Source: Paroedura picta
Taxonomy: Eukaryota > Chordata > Lepidosauria > Squamata > Gekkonidae
Length of the DNA: 64,000 nt
NCBI RefSeq assembly: GCF_049243985.1
Contig: NC_135375.1
Location: forward strand, 107,940,533-108,004,532
Direction of reading: 5' to 3'
Numbering within the stretch: position 1 is the first letter of the stretch; each line of letters begins with the position of its first letter. The notes under the pieces are model-generated. The model was not told the DNA's origin. It worked only from the letters and a program-made list of their open reading frames with translations, and ran no database searches. The position numbers and the translations under genes are program-made. This document shows positions 28,219-37,926 of this stretch, piece by piece.

Positions 28219-28651
28219 GGCTGGTACGAGGCCAGATTTGGTGGAAGGAAGACGCGACTCAGCATTGGCTTAAAAATGGCCACAGCTTTTAATCAAACAA
28301 CCTCCCACGGAGGGTTGGCGCTACACCAGGTGAATGAGCCTTACCTAGGCAGTCCGCTGACTGCCCCACCCACACAACCCGATAAGAAGTCCATCAATGT
28401 TCCCCGCTGGGAATACGGACTTCCAATCAGGTTTCTAATCATGGGAGATAACTCATATGGAGGGCCAAAGGGCGCAAACCTCCTTGACTACCTCCAGAGT
28501 CATCTGGTCAATTAATGAGCCACTCTCGCCGCCCCGCCGGGTCAGCTGGTCACTCATTAGAACCACCTCGTTAAGGAGGTCCCAACCCCTGAGGGGAGTC
28601 CGATCGCATACCGGCTCCCCCAATAGGCTCATTCTCCTGTGTTCCAAACGC
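28219..28651 (-). repeat. Ngaro copy 1 repeat B1 (internal)
   Basis: A 433-bp repeat matching B2 (27516-27948). The 3' end of the SGNH hydrolase frame reads into it and stops at 28571, so its last 27 or so codons are repeat-encoded and appear again in B2 detached from the gene. Confidence 0.92.
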
Positions 28652-29341
28652 CACTGAACGAAGAATTCGATCCCGCCAACCCTCAACTCCACATAACCAT
28701 TCAATAAGAGCCCAACGGATATCATTTAGCCAAATGTCATGCCCCCAATTGGATAGGTGTATTCCATCCGCTCGAAACAACGCTCCGAGCTGACTATCAA
28801 TGTCAGGGTGCCTAACAACACGGCTTCCCCAATTAATAACAAAACTACAAATAGAACGATTAATTTTAGCTTTTGCCCTATTAATGATCGCTGCCTTCTT
28901 CATGGAACTCCAGACGCGCCGGCTCAAAAGTTCTGACCATAGCAAAACCGTCTGGGGCATACGTTGCTGCAAAACCTTCAGATCTTCCACCATGATGTTA
29001 ATCAATTGGCGACCAGGAATCTTTGGTATGTCGTTTTCACCCAGCTGAACAATCATTACACTCGGCATCCCCCAACGATAGATAGCTTGGGATGCAACGT
29101 CCAGCAGGTATCTCCATCTCAGGCCCCGATGACCACACCATGTAATGCGAAGGTGGTGATCCAAACCAAGATGACGGCCCCAACCAGAATTGACTGCATA
29201 CCGGCTGGCCCAATAGATGATGCTGTGCCCCAGTACCAACACTGTCCAAATCGAAGGGCATATCCCTGGAACAATGAATAGATTAGTGAACCATATCTGG
29301 GCGCAGGTACCCTTTATAGGCTGCTGAGCGCCACCGCCCAA
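28571..29341 (-). CDS. Ngaro SGNH/GDSL-type hydrolase, copy 1
   Basis: A frame of 256 residues whose core reads as an SGNH hydrolase. Block I is the nucleophile motif LGHS (Ser40), the GEND motif carries Asn103, and the C-terminal DGIH motif carries Asp192 and His195. Proteins of this fold are esterases/lipases acting on acyl or acetyl esters; what the retrotransposon uses it for is not known. An accessory hydrolase frame downstream of the recombinase is a recognised feature of animal Ngaro elements and is absent from classic DIRS1, which carries a methyltransferase-like domain instead. The frame overlaps the end of the recombinase frame by 59 bp in a different phase, and its tail runs into repeat B1. 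The start used is the first Met; recognisable domain sequence begins near residue 30, so translation could begin elsewhere or depend on the upstream frame. Confidence 0.85.
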   Translation of the reverse strand: MGGGAQQPIKGTCAQIWFTNLFIVPGICPSIWTVLVLGHSIIYWASRYAVNSGWGRHLGLDHHLRITWCGHRGLRWRYLLDVASQAIYRWGMPSVMIVQLGENDIPKIPGRQLINIMVEDLKVLQQRMPQTVLLWSELLSRRVWSSMKKAAIINRAKAKINRSICSFVINWGSRVVRHPDIDSQLGALFRADGIHLSNWGHDIWLNDIRWALIEWLCGVEGWRDRILRSVAFGTQENEPIGGAGMRSDSPQGLGPP

Positions 29342-30197
29342 GTTTCATGATCTGTTTTGTGGAAGCCCCATCTTGCAAAGCCTGCGTAGCGGCCCCAATC
29401 CTAAAAGAATGTGAACCAAATTGTCCAGCAGGCAATCCTAGCTCATTCAGACAAAGCCTGAGAACTGCCATAAACTGAAATCGGGAAAAGTACGACCCAT
29501 CCCGATGTATCAATAACGGCCCAACAATATCTGGGCGAACTTTCAAAAACTTAGATACCCATCGTACCGGACAAACAGGTAAGTCGTGCTTTCGGATGTG
29601 AACTGAAATACCCTTGCCCAATTGATCTGTTTTCGATTTCTGGAGCCAAATCAACAGACCATCCCCATGAAGTGTTACATCATGTAAGGCAACTGTAGCT
29701 GCCCCTGCCCTAGTACGAGCCGGGGACAGCAGCTCCCCACTTCGAAATGCTCCGTAAAAGGCCAACGTGAAGGCCGCCCCTGTAAGGTAGACCTCATACT
29801 TATTTAAACAGATGTGGTGCAACTTCTGCAGCAACCTCTGTAAAATATTCTTTGTAATCGGGCGCCTAGCATCTGGGATCCCAGGGGCTTGACGTCTCCA
29901 ACCGTTAATGGCCCTTCTTGCCAAAAACGATGATCCCGGATCCCAACCCTTAAACAGTTTGCTATAGAAAGAGAGTCCCGCTAATTGGACTCTAATAGTT
30001 CTATGTGATGCCCCACGCTCCCACAGATGTGCCATGTAGCTCAGCAATAAACTTTCCTTCATAGGCCAGTCCCCCCGGCAGCCTAGTGTTCTGCAAAATA
30101 GAAGGAAGTTTTTGGCAGCTCCCAAGTACGATCGACGTGTAGATGGTGCCACAGAGCCTAGCACGGCCTGTAAAATCATTCTCGGCCAAGTGCCCAC
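29283..30197 (-). CDS. Ngaro tyrosine recombinase (YR), copy 1
   Basis: A 304-residue tyrosine recombinase, the enzyme that inserts the circular cDNA of DIRS-order elements by strand exchange instead of by an integrase. Residues 15-100 resemble an N-terminal core-binding (SAM-like) domain (APSTRRSYLGAAKNFLLFC). The catalytic domain shows Arg152 (GAFRSGELL), Lys189 (QKSKTD), the H-x-x-R box His263/Arg266 (HSFRIGAAT), Trp289 (GRW) and the nucleophile region with Tyr294 and Tyr297, of which Tyr297 fits the family pattern better. It overlaps the end of the RT/RNase H frame by 22 bp and the hydrolase frame by 59 bp. The 3-bp ATT at both element edges and at the internal A2/B1 junction is what such an enzyme would use as crossover core. 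Confidence 0.93.
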   Translation of the reverse strand: MGTWPRMILQAVLGSVAPSTRRSYLGAAKNFLLFCRTLGCRGDWPMKESLLLSYMAHLWERGASHRTIRVQLAGLSFYSKLFKGWDPGSSFLARRAINGWRRQAPGIPDARRPITKNILQRLLQKLHHICLNKYEVYLTGAAFTLAFYGAFRSGELLSPARTRAGAATVALHDVTLHGDGLLIWLQKSKTDQLGKGISVHIRKHDLPVCPVRWVSKFLKVRPDIVGPLLIHRDGSYFSRFQFMAVLRLCLNELGLPAGQFGSHSFRIGAATQALQDGASTKQIMKLGRWRSAAYKGYLRPDMVH

Positions 30198-32098
30198 AGC
30201 TCCTCTGGAAAGACGTCTGGGGCTGCGTTCGCACCCGGGGCCAACTGACGGAACCTCTCGTCCTGCAAACGAGAGAGGGCGTCGGCTATTTCGTTGTGGA
30301 CCCCGGATACGTGGCTGGCCACAAACGTAACGTTAAACCTCAAACAAGTCAAGACAAGTCTGCGGAGCAACCTCATAACTCGCATTGACTTTGAACTTTG
30401 TCTGTTCACTATATGAACCACAGCCTGATTGTCACACCAGAACTTTACCCGTTTGTTAGCAAACAATGAACCCCACAACTCCACGGCAACCAAAATTGGG
30501 AAAGTTTCTAAAAAGGTAAGGTCCCTACGCACTGCTGCATCCCAGCAATCAGGCCAACGTCTTGAACACCATCGGTTTTCATAAAATACCCCGAATCCTA
30601 GGCTCCCCGCAGCATCCGAGTAAATTTGTAAACTATCCTTAACTGATAAAGGAGATTGCCATATGGCAACCCCATTGAACGTTTCCAAAAATTCCCTCCA
30701 AACTGTCAAATCTTCTTTTATGTGACGGGTCACCCTTATGTGGTGATGCGCTTGCTTCACTCCAGCAGTGGAATGCACTAATCGCGCACAAAATGCCCTG
30801 CCTGGTGTTATCACCTTACATGCAAAGTTGAGATGTCCAACCAAGCTTTGCATTTCCTTAAGGGTACATTTCTTCCTCCCACACATTTCTCCCAACAGCC
30901 TTCTTACTTTTATTATTTTATCCTGGGGAAGCCTGGAGGTACCTTCAATGGAATCAAGTTCGATCCCCAAATATGAAAGGCAAGCTACCGGTCCCTCTGT
31001 TTTTTCAGCCGCCAATGGAACACCAAGCTCTGCCGCCAAGTCCTGAAACGTGGCTAGCCGCTGTGCACATGCCATTGAACCTCGGGGCCCCACAAAAAGA
31101 AAGTCATCCAAATAATGAGTGACCTCATCAAACTGCCCCTTAGCCTTTACCGCCCATTCTAAGAATGTGCTGAACGACTCGAAGGCTGCGCAAGCCACAG
31201 CACAGCCCATTGGCATTGCCTTATCCACGTACCAGCTACCTTGGAATTGCATACCTAATAGGTTAAAATCTGTCGGGTGCACTGGTAACAGCCGAAATGC
31301 CGATTGAATATCGCATTTGGCAATTAACGCACCAGGCCCGTTGGCCTTAACCAGAGCTACTGCCTGATCAAAAGGCGCATATCGCACAGAACATAATTCG
31401 TGTGGTATTCCATCATTAACTGAAGACCCCCGTGGATAAGACAAATGGTGGATAAGTCTAAACTCCCCTGCTGCCTTCTTAGGCACAACCCCCAACGGAG
31501 ATACCCGTAAATGAGGGATCGGTGGGGCATCAAATGGACCTGCAATACGCCCTTCCCTGCACTCTTTCTCAAGCTTTTTAGCTACCACCTCAGGCATTGT
31601 CTTAGCTGATTTTAAGTTTTCAGACCACGAAGCCTCCCGTACCCCGACATAAGGAATCCTAAAGCCTTCCCGGAAACCTTCTGCAAGGTATTCTGCTGCC
31701 CTTCTATTAGGGTATCTGTGTAACCAAGCCAACAAGTGTGACACACTTACCGGAGTGGGGGCTTTGGATAACAGCACCTCAGGAATGGACTTAAGTGGTT
31801 TTGGCAGCACAGCAGGTATGGACCTAAGTAGTTTTGGCAGCATTTGAAGATCCAGCAGTGCCCGACCCCCCTTCTTTTTTACTGAGAGGCCGGGCCCCTC
31901 GAAAGGGCATTGATGAACCACCTTTAGCACATGCTGGAAGAGCATGACCCCCTCCACATGCTTCACATCTATGATCGAAACGGCAACGCCGCCGCCTGCA
32001 TCCTTTATTATTAAAATCCCAACATGTGAGACCAAAAGAACGCTTTCCTGGCCCACCCTGTTGGCTGCGTTCCCTGGGACGCCTGGCTCCTGACCCAA
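30176..32098 (-). CDS. Ngaro reverse transcriptase-RNase H, copy 1
   Basis: Open frame of 640 codons encoding the polymerase that copies the element RNA into cDNA. RT motifs appear in order: SPLGVVPKK with RLIHHLSYP (about 200-221), KCDIQSAF with catalytic Asp263, MPMGCAVA (295-302) and the YLDD box (329-332). RNase H follows, with YSDAAG (Asp495), the ETFPILVAVE segment (Glu531 or Glu540), WCDNQAVV (Asp556) and HNEIADALSR (Asp606). The first 90 or so codons lie antiphase within the gag-like frame and lack RT features, so the functional protein probably starts later or is reached from the gag frame; which one cannot be read from the sequence. No protease or DDE integrase is seen, as expected for the DIRS order. 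Confidence 0.93.
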   Translation of the reverse strand: MGQEPGVPGNAANRVGQESVLLVSHVGILIIKDAGGGVAVSIIDVKHVEGVMLFQHVLKVVHQCPFEGPGLSVKKKGGRALLDLQMLPKLLRSIPAVLPKPLKSIPEVLLSKAPTPVSVSHLLAWLHRYPNRRAAEYLAEGFREGFRIPYVGVREASWSENLKSAKTMPEVVAKKLEKECREGRIAGPFDAPPIPHLRVSPLGVVPKKAAGEFRLIHHLSYPRGSSVNDGIPHELCSVRYAPFDQAVALVKANGPGALIAKCDIQSAFRLLPVHPTDFNLLGMQFQGSWYVDKAMPMGCAVACAAFESFSTFLEWAVKAKGQFDEVTHYLDDFLFVGPRGSMACAQRLATFQDLAAELGVPLAAEKTEGPVACLSYLGIELDSIEGTSRLPQDKIIKVRRLLGEMCGRKKCTLKEMQSLVGHLNFACKVITPGRAFCARLVHSTAGVKQAHHHIRVTRHIKEDLTVWREFLETFNGVAIWQSPLSVKDSLQIYSDAAGSLGFGVFYENRWCSRRWPDCWDAAVRRDLTFLETFPILVAVELWGSLFANKRVKFWCDNQAVVHIVNRQSSKSMRVMRLLRRLVLTCLRFNVTFVASHVSGVHNEIADALSRLQDERFRQLAPGANAAPDVFPEELWALGRE

Positions 32099-33608
32099 TT
32101 GTGACCATCCATGTGTCTAGGTGCTTTAAGTCCCACCGTGCATCCGGATTCTGTGAAGCTAACTCCCGGAATGCACGGTCATACTCAATTGCCCCTTCAT
32201 CCCCTGCTATGTCCCGAGCCTCCAATATATGCGCAAAGTAGCGGCCCAAATGCCACCCTCGCTCGGGATAAGATCCACTGACTAGGATCAGATATTCAGC
32301 AAAACCCTTAAGCCAGTTATCAAAGGACCTTTCAACGAAAGGAGCATCCTTCCGCCGTTTCCGGTCTTTTTTGCTACCGGTGTCCCCGATCTTTTCTTGA
32401 CTTTTTAGGAGAGAAAAGAAATCAACAAAATAACCCTCCAGAGCCCGCTCACGGATCTTAGTCCGCAAGTGAACACTTGGAGGCGCATCAGCCGTCTTGT
32501 ATTTAACGGGAGGGGCCCTATCCTTTTCCGGCACTCCAGCTTCATCTAACAGCCGTTTTGTGTTTGTCCTACGAAGATCCATCCATTTCGGTATTCCGGG
32601 CACAAAAGCCCCTTCAATCCAAAACCAGCCCTCCCGCCTGATTTCCGTCCCGTCATCCCACTCGGAGGACTCACCCGACGACGGACTGCTGCGCAAAGAC
32701 CGCCGTCGTTTGTGCCCTTTAGATTTTGAATTCCTCCCATGTTTTGTTCCAACTTGTCCTGCATGTCGCACTCCTTCTTTAGAAGTATGGCTCGTCCCCT
32801 CTCCTGAAGTACTGGATGGGCTGCCTTGAGCCCGACCCTTCCCTTTGACTTTTGCCCTAGACATGTGCTCCACGGCCCTAGCATAGCCTCTCCAGTAAGT
32901 ACCGGATGATTTGTCTCTTAGCACCTGTTTACTAGCCTGTGAATCCCCTTCCTCCGATGAAGCGGATGTGCTCTCACTTTTGCCACCAGAACTACTAAAA
33001 GAACCCTCACTAGAACTTGTTAACTCTTGAACTTCCTTGCTTTTCCTGATCCTGGCACTCCTGGAACCATGTCTGCGATTGGCATTCGCCTTCTTATTTC
33101 TTCCTCTTCCCCGAGTTTGCCGCACTGGGGACTCACTATTAGAAGAATTTGACATTGCAGGACTACCCCATTTTGAGGCTACTCTGGACTCAGACCGCTC
33201 CTGTTGTTGAGCCCCTGCCTGTTTCTTATGCACCACTGCCTGTTTTTTATTTACCACTGGTCTAACCCCAGAATTGCTACTGCGCCTATCACGTGGTCTG
33301 ACCTGCCTAACTTCCCCCTCCTGGCCTGAAGAAGGCTCAACTACTTTGACAGGGCGCTTCTTGCCAACCGCCGCACTTGCCCTTCTGCGTGGTGAGCGAG
33401 CTGGTGACCGTCCTTGACATGCCACCCCCTGCCCTGCCCGTGGAGTTGGCAAGGCAGAAGCCCATGCCTCACGGGCTCTAGATGCGCTGCTGCGCCGTAG
33501 TGGCCCGCCATGCTCCTGGGCAGGGTCCGCGCAATCCATCCCTGCACTCTGCCTTGAGCCCTGTCTCCCTCCAGCCTGTCTGGCCCGGGTAGCTCTCCTT
33601 GCTGGCAT
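31824..33608 (-). CDS. Ngaro gag-like protein (ORF1), copy 1
   Basis: A 594-residue frame. The first half is low-complexity, rich in Arg, Lys, Ser and Gly, and likely disordered and nucleic-acid binding. Residues about 320-520 are more ordered, with a helical-looking stretch around FDNWLKGFAEYLILVSG. Near residues 525-560 is a double zinc-binding region: a CCCH-like C-x7-C-x4-C-x3-H followed by a zinc knuckle C-x2-C-x3-H-x4-C (CEACGGGHALPAC). This CWDFN...C...C...H plus knuckle arrangement is characteristic of DIRS/Ngaro ORF1 products, which are thought to package the RNA. The start Met at 33608 follows the leader repeats directly. It overlaps the RT frame by about 275 bp. Confidence 0.85.
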   Translation of the reverse strand: MPARRATRARQAGGRQGSRQSAGMDCADPAQEHGGPLRRSSASRAREAWASALPTPRAGQGVACQGRSPARSPRRRASAAVGKKRPVKVVEPSSGQEGEVRQVRPRDRRSSNSGVRPVVNKKQAVVHKKQAGAQQQERSESRVASKWGSPAMSNSSNSESPVRQTRGRGRNKKANANRRHGSRSARIRKSKEVQELTSSSEGSFSSSGGKSESTSASSEEGDSQASKQVLRDKSSGTYWRGYARAVEHMSRAKVKGKGRAQGSPSSTSGEGTSHTSKEGVRHAGQVGTKHGRNSKSKGHKRRRSLRSSPSSGESSEWDDGTEIRREGWFWIEGAFVPGIPKWMDLRRTNTKRLLDEAGVPEKDRAPPVKYKTADAPPSVHLRTKIRERALEGYFVDFFSLLKSQEKIGDTGSKKDRKRRKDAPFVERSFDNWLKGFAEYLILVSGSYPERGWHLGRYFAHILEARDIAGDEGAIEYDRAFRELASQNPDARWDLKHLDTWMVTIGSGARRPRERSQQGGPGKRSFGLTCWDFNNKGCRRRRCRFDHRCEACGGGHALPACAKGGSSMPFRGARPLSKKEGGSGTAGSSNAAKTT

Positions 33609-33643
33609 CTTTGAAATCTGCTGTTCAAATAGCCACCCTTGAT

Positions 33644-34045
33644 ACTTTGTTTCTTCCCTTTTCTACTTTGTTTCTTTCCAGTGAGAAACCTCCCAGCCAA
33701 GCCTGCCGATTTCAAAGTGGCCCCTTTTTTACTTTGTTTCTTACCCCCTCTAAGAGAGAAGAAACTCAAGAGCGAAACCTCCCAGCCAAGCCTGCCGGTT
33801 TTAAAACGGCCCCTTTTTTACTTTGCTTCTTACCCCCTCCAAGGAGGAAGAAACTCAAGAGCGAAACCTCCGAGCCAAGCCTGCCGGTTTTAAAACGGCC
33901 CCTTTTTTACTTTGCTTCTTACCCCCTCCAAGGAGGAAGAAACTCAAGAGCGAAACCTCCCAGCCAAGCCTGCCGGTTTTAAAACGGCCCCTTTTTTACT
34001 TTGTTTCTTACCCCCTCCAAGGGGGAAGAAACTCAAGAGCCAACC
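33644..34045 (-). repeat. 89-bp tandem repeat in Ngaro leader, copy 1
   Basis: Between A1 and the gag-like frame, an 89-bp unit (starting actttgtttcttacccc on the plus strand) begins at 33731, 33820, 33909 and 33998. The last copy is partial, and shortened, more divergent copies occur from about 33644. Each full unit contains the short dyad ggttttaaaacgg. The remaining leader (34046-34167) holds a GT run near 34062-34076 and a run of 16 T at 34120-34135, with nothing else recognised. Tandem leader repeats of this kind are often promoter or packaging units, but that is inference. Confidence 0.88.
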
Positions 34046-34167
34046 TGCTGAGCTTGGATTCGCGTGTGTGTGTGTGTTTTTTAAATCACTCGCGAAGCCA
34101 CTCCGCTCACCGGTACCTCTTTTTTTTTTTTTTTTAAGTTAAATTGCCGCCGGGGCCAAGGCAAGCC

Positions 34168-34370
34168 GATTGCTCGCCCGCACTCCAGACAGAGGCAGGG
34201 AAGCAACGGCCAACGTCCTCCCGGGGCGTTTAAACCCCCGCCCGAGGCTCGCGCGCCTGCCGCCGCCGCGCCCCGCGCCCGAGCCCCGCACGAGGAATGC
34301 CGAGCCGGCGCTTCCCCACTCGCCCTCCCCCAGCCAACCAGCGGCACCGGTAAGTCCCTGCCGCTTCATT
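34168..34370 (-). repeat. Ngaro copy 1 repeat A1 (5' terminal)
   Basis: A 203-bp GC-rich terminal repeat matching A2 and ending gccgcttcatt at the satellite edge, where ctggttgggcg of the interrupted monomer resumes. It lies at the 5' end of the minus-strand element and is CpG-rich, so it is the likeliest promoter region, although no core promoter motif is clear. Confidence 0.92.
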
Positions 34371-37300
34371 CTGGTTGGGCGTTGTATTGGTTTTTCGGAA
34401 GTGTTAGACCTGTAAGAGAAAAATTTAAATGGTTGGGATAGGCCATGGGATGTAGAAATATTTTTTTCACATTTTATTTCCTTGTAAAAATAGGTAAATC
34501 AATAGCGGTTTTCGTACGCATAAGTACCAAGTGAACGGTTCGTTTAGCTTTATATATTGTTCCGGGTGGGCGTTGTATTGGTTTTTCTGAAGTGTTAGAA
34601 CTGTAAGAGAAAAATTTAAATGGTTGGGATAGGCCATGGGATGTAGAAATATTTTTTTCACATTTTATTTCCTTGTTAGAACAGGTAAATCAATAGCGTT
34701 TTTCGTACGGATAAGTGCCCAGTGAACGGATCGTTTAGCTTTATATATTGTTCCATTTGGGCGTTGTATTGGTTTTTTGGAAGTGTTAGACCTGTAATAG
34801 AAAAATTTAAATGGTTGGGAAAGGTCATGGGATGTAGAAATATTTTTTTCACATTTTACTTCCTTGTAAAAACAAGTAAATCAGTAGGGATTTTCGTACG
34901 GATAAGTACCCAGTGAACGGTTCGTTTAGCTTTATATATTGTTACGGGTGGGCGTTGTATTGGTTTTTCGGAAGTGTTAGACGTGTAAGAGAAAAATTTA
35001 AATGGTTGGGAAAGGCCATGGGATGTAGAAATATTTCTTTCACATTTTACTTCCTTGTAAAAACAAGTAAATCAATAGGGATTTTCGTACGGATAAGTAC
35101 CCAGTGAACGGTTCGTTTAGCTTTATATATTGTTCCGGGTGGGCGTTGTATTGGTTTTTCGGAAGTGTTAGACCTGTAAGAGAAAAATTTAAATGGTTGG
35201 GAAAGCCCATGGGATGTAGAAATATTTTTTTCACATTTTACTTCCTTGTAAAAACAAGTAAATCAATAGGGATTTTCGTACGGATAAGTACCCAGTGTAC
35301 GGTTCGTTTAGCTTTATATATTGTTACGGGTGGGCGTTGTATTGGTTTTTCAGAAGTGTTAGACCTGTAAGAGAAAAATTTAAATGTTTGGGATAGGCCA
35401 TGGGATGTAGAAATATTTTTTTCACATTTTATTCCCTTCTTAGAACAAGGTAATCAATAGCGATTTTCGTACGCATAAGTACCCAGTGAACGGTTCGTTT
35501 AGCTTTATATATTGTTCCGGGTGGGCGTTGTATTGGTTTTTCGGAAGTGTTAGACCTGTAAGAGAAAAATTTAAATGGTTGGGAAAGGCCATGGGATGTA
35601 GAAATATTTTTTTCACATTTTACTTCCTTGTAAGAAAAGGTAAATCAGTAGGGAATTTCGTACGGATAAGTACCCAGTGAACGGTTCGTTTAGCTTTATA
35701 TATTGTTCCGGGTGGGCGTTGTATTGGTTTTTTGGAAGTTTTAGACCTGTAAGAGAAAAATTTAAATGGTTGGGAATGGCCATGGGATGTAGAAATATTT
35801 TTTTCACATTTTACTTCCTTGTAAAAACAGGTAAATCAATAGGGATTTTCGTACGGATAAGTACCCAGTGAACGGTTCGTTTAGCTTTATATATTGTTAC
35901 GGGTGGGTGTTGTATTGGTTTTTCGGAAGTGTTAGACCTGTAAGAGAAAAATTTAAATGGTTGGGAAAGGCCATGGGATGTAGAAATATTTTTTTCACAT
36001 GTTACTTCCTTGTAAAAAAAGGTAAATCAATAGGGATTTTCGTACGTATAAGTACCAAGTGAACGGTTCGTTTAGCTTTATATATTGTTACGGGTGGGCG
36101 TTGTATTGGTTTTTCAGAAGTGTTAGACCTGTAAGAGAAAAATTTAAATGTTTGGGATAGGCCATGGGATGTAGAAATATTTTTTTCACATTTTATTCCC
36201 TTCTTAGAACAGGTAAATCAATAGCGATTTTCGTACGCATAAGTACCCAGTGAACGGTTCGTTTAGCTTTATATATTGTTCCGGGTGGCCGTTGTATTGG
36301 TTTTTCGGAAGTGTTAGACCTGTAAGAGAAAAGTTTAAATGGTTGGGATAGGCCATGGGATGTAGAAATATTTTTTTCACATTTTATTTTCTTGTAAAAA
36401 CAGGTAAATCAATAGCGATTTTCGTACGCATATGTACCCAGTGAACGGTTCATTTAGCTTTATATATTGTTCCGGGTGGGCGTTGTATTGGTTTTTCGGA
36501 AGTGTTAGACCTGTAAGAGAAAAATTTAAATGGTTGGGAAAGGCCATGGGATGTAGAAATATTTTTTTCACATTTTACTTCCTTGTAAGAAAAGGTAAAT
36601 CAATAGGGAATTTCGTACGGATAAGTACCCAGTGAACGGTTCGTTTAGCTTTATATATTGTTCCGGGTGGGCGTTGTATTGGTTTTTTGGAAGTTTTAGA
36701 CCTGTAAGAGAAAAATTTAAATGGTTGGGAATGGCCATGGGATGTAGAAATATTTTTTTCACATTTTACTTCCTTGTAAAAAAAGGTAAATCAATAGGGA
36801 ATTTCGTACGGATAAGTACCCAGTGACCGGTTCGTTTAGCTTTATATATTGTTCCGGGTGGGCGTTGTATTGGTTTTTTGGAAGTTTTAGACCTGTAAGA
36901 GAAAAATTTAAATGGTTGGGAAAGGCCATGGGATGTAGAAATATTTTTTTCACATTTTACTTCCTTGTAAAAACAGGTAAATCAATAGGGATTTTCGTAC
37001 GGATAAGTACCCAGTGAACGGTTCGTTTAGCTTTATATATTGTTACGGGTGGGTGTTGTATTGGTTTTTCGGAAGTGTTAGACCTGTAAGAGAAAAATTT
37101 AAATGGTTGGGAAAGGCCATGGGATGTAGAAATATTTTTTTCACATGTTACTTCCTTGTAAAAAAAGGTAAATCAATAGGGATTTTCGTACGTATAAGTA
37201 CCAAGTGAACGGTTCGTTTAGCTTTATATATTGTTCCGGGTGGGCGTTGTATTGGTTTTTCGGAAGTGTTAGACCTGTAAGAGAAAAATTTAAATGGTTG

Positions 37301-37426
37301 GGAAAGGCCATGGGATGTAGAAATATTTTTTTCACATTTTATTTCCTTGGAAAAACAGGTAAATCTATAGGGATTTTCGTACGGATGAGTGCCCAGTGAA
37401 CGGTTCGTTTAGCTTTATATATTATT
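34371..37426 (+). repeat. 191-bp satellite array, block 2 (16 monomers)
   Basis: Exactly 3,056 bp = 16 x 191 between the two Ngaro copies. Its left 229 bp is the right flank of the original insertion. The rest, from about 34600, is the duplicated left flank (the copy of 24689-27515). Monomer phase is continuous across both elements. Confidence 0.96.
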
Positions 37427-37859
37427 GGCTGGTACGAGGCCAGATTTGGTGGAAGGAAGACGCGACTCAGCATTGGCTTAAAAATGGCCACAGCTTTTAA
37501 TCAAACAACCTCCCACGGAGGGTTGGCGCTACACCAGGTGAATGAGCCTTACCTAGGCAGTCCGCTGACTGCCCCACCCACACAACCCGATAAGAAGTCC
37601 ATCAATGTTCCCCGCTGGGAATACGGACTTCCAATCAGGTTTCTAATCATGGGAGATAACTCATATGGAGGGCCAAAGGGCGCAAACCTCCTTGACTACC
37701 TCCAGAGTCATCTGGTCAATTAATGAGCCACTCTCGCCGCCCCGCCGGGTCAGCTGGTCACTCATTAGAACCACCTCGTTAAGGAGGTCCCAACCCCTGA
37801 GGGGAGTCCGATCGCATACCGGCTCCCCCAATAGGCTCATTCTCCTGTGTTCCAAACGC
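37427..37859 (-). repeat. Ngaro copy 2 repeat B2
   Basis: 3' terminal 433-bp repeat, counterpart of 27516-27948. It is followed by the 67-bp spacer (37860-37926). Confidence 0.91.
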
Positions 37860-37926
37860 TGTGACTAAAACATTGCAATCAAAACATAAACAATTAAACC
37901 ATACAACATAATGGGTGGGAGGGTGG

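Larger units (their letters stand above)
27516..34370 (-). mobile_element. Ngaro-type (DIRS order) YR retrotransposon, copy 1, looks whole
   Basis: A 6,855-bp element on the minus strand. In its own 5'-to-3' sense it reads A1 (34168-34370), leader with an 89-bp tandem repeat, gag-like frame, RT/RNase H frame, tyrosine recombinase frame, SGNH hydrolase frame, B1 (28219-28651), A2 (28016-28218), a 67-bp spacer, and B2 (27516-27948). Split direct repeats with B1 and A2 abutting, no LTRs and a tyrosine recombinase in place of an integrase are the signature of the Ngaro/PAT branch of the DIRS order. The order of parts and the SGNH domain fit animal Ngaro. There is no ordinary target duplication, only a shared ATT at each edge. 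A1/A2 and B1/B2 look identical by eye, and no break is apparent in the frames, so it is young and may be a complete copy. Confidence 0.93.
24689..34599 (+). repeat. 9,911-bp segmental duplication, copy 1 (satellite + Ngaro)
   Basis: Segment made of satellite 24689-27515, the whole Ngaro element and 229 bp of satellite to its right. It recurs without length change 9,911 bp further on. The junction is within a monomer at about 34599: sequence to its left continues the right flank of the element (tttttctgaagtgttaga), and sequence to its right is the left flank seen at 24689 (actgtaagag). The arithmetic 9,911 = 6,855 + 16 x 191 shows that the exchange was in monomer register. Confidence 0.93.

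Noticed and set aside
30001-30388. Short open frames around the RT/recombinase overlap on both strands.
   Set aside because: They lie entirely within the RT/RNase H and recombinase frames in other phases and show no domain.
32026-32829. Plus-strand open frames opposite the Ngaro gag-like gene.
   Set aside because: They are antisense shadows of the GC-rich gag-like frame with no recognisable domain.
33599-34142. Plus-strand open frames rich in KPAGFKTAPF repeats in the Ngaro leader.
   Set aside because: They follow the 89-bp tandem repeat in antisense to the element genes, and 89 is not a multiple of three so the frames shift between units. Most likely non-coding.
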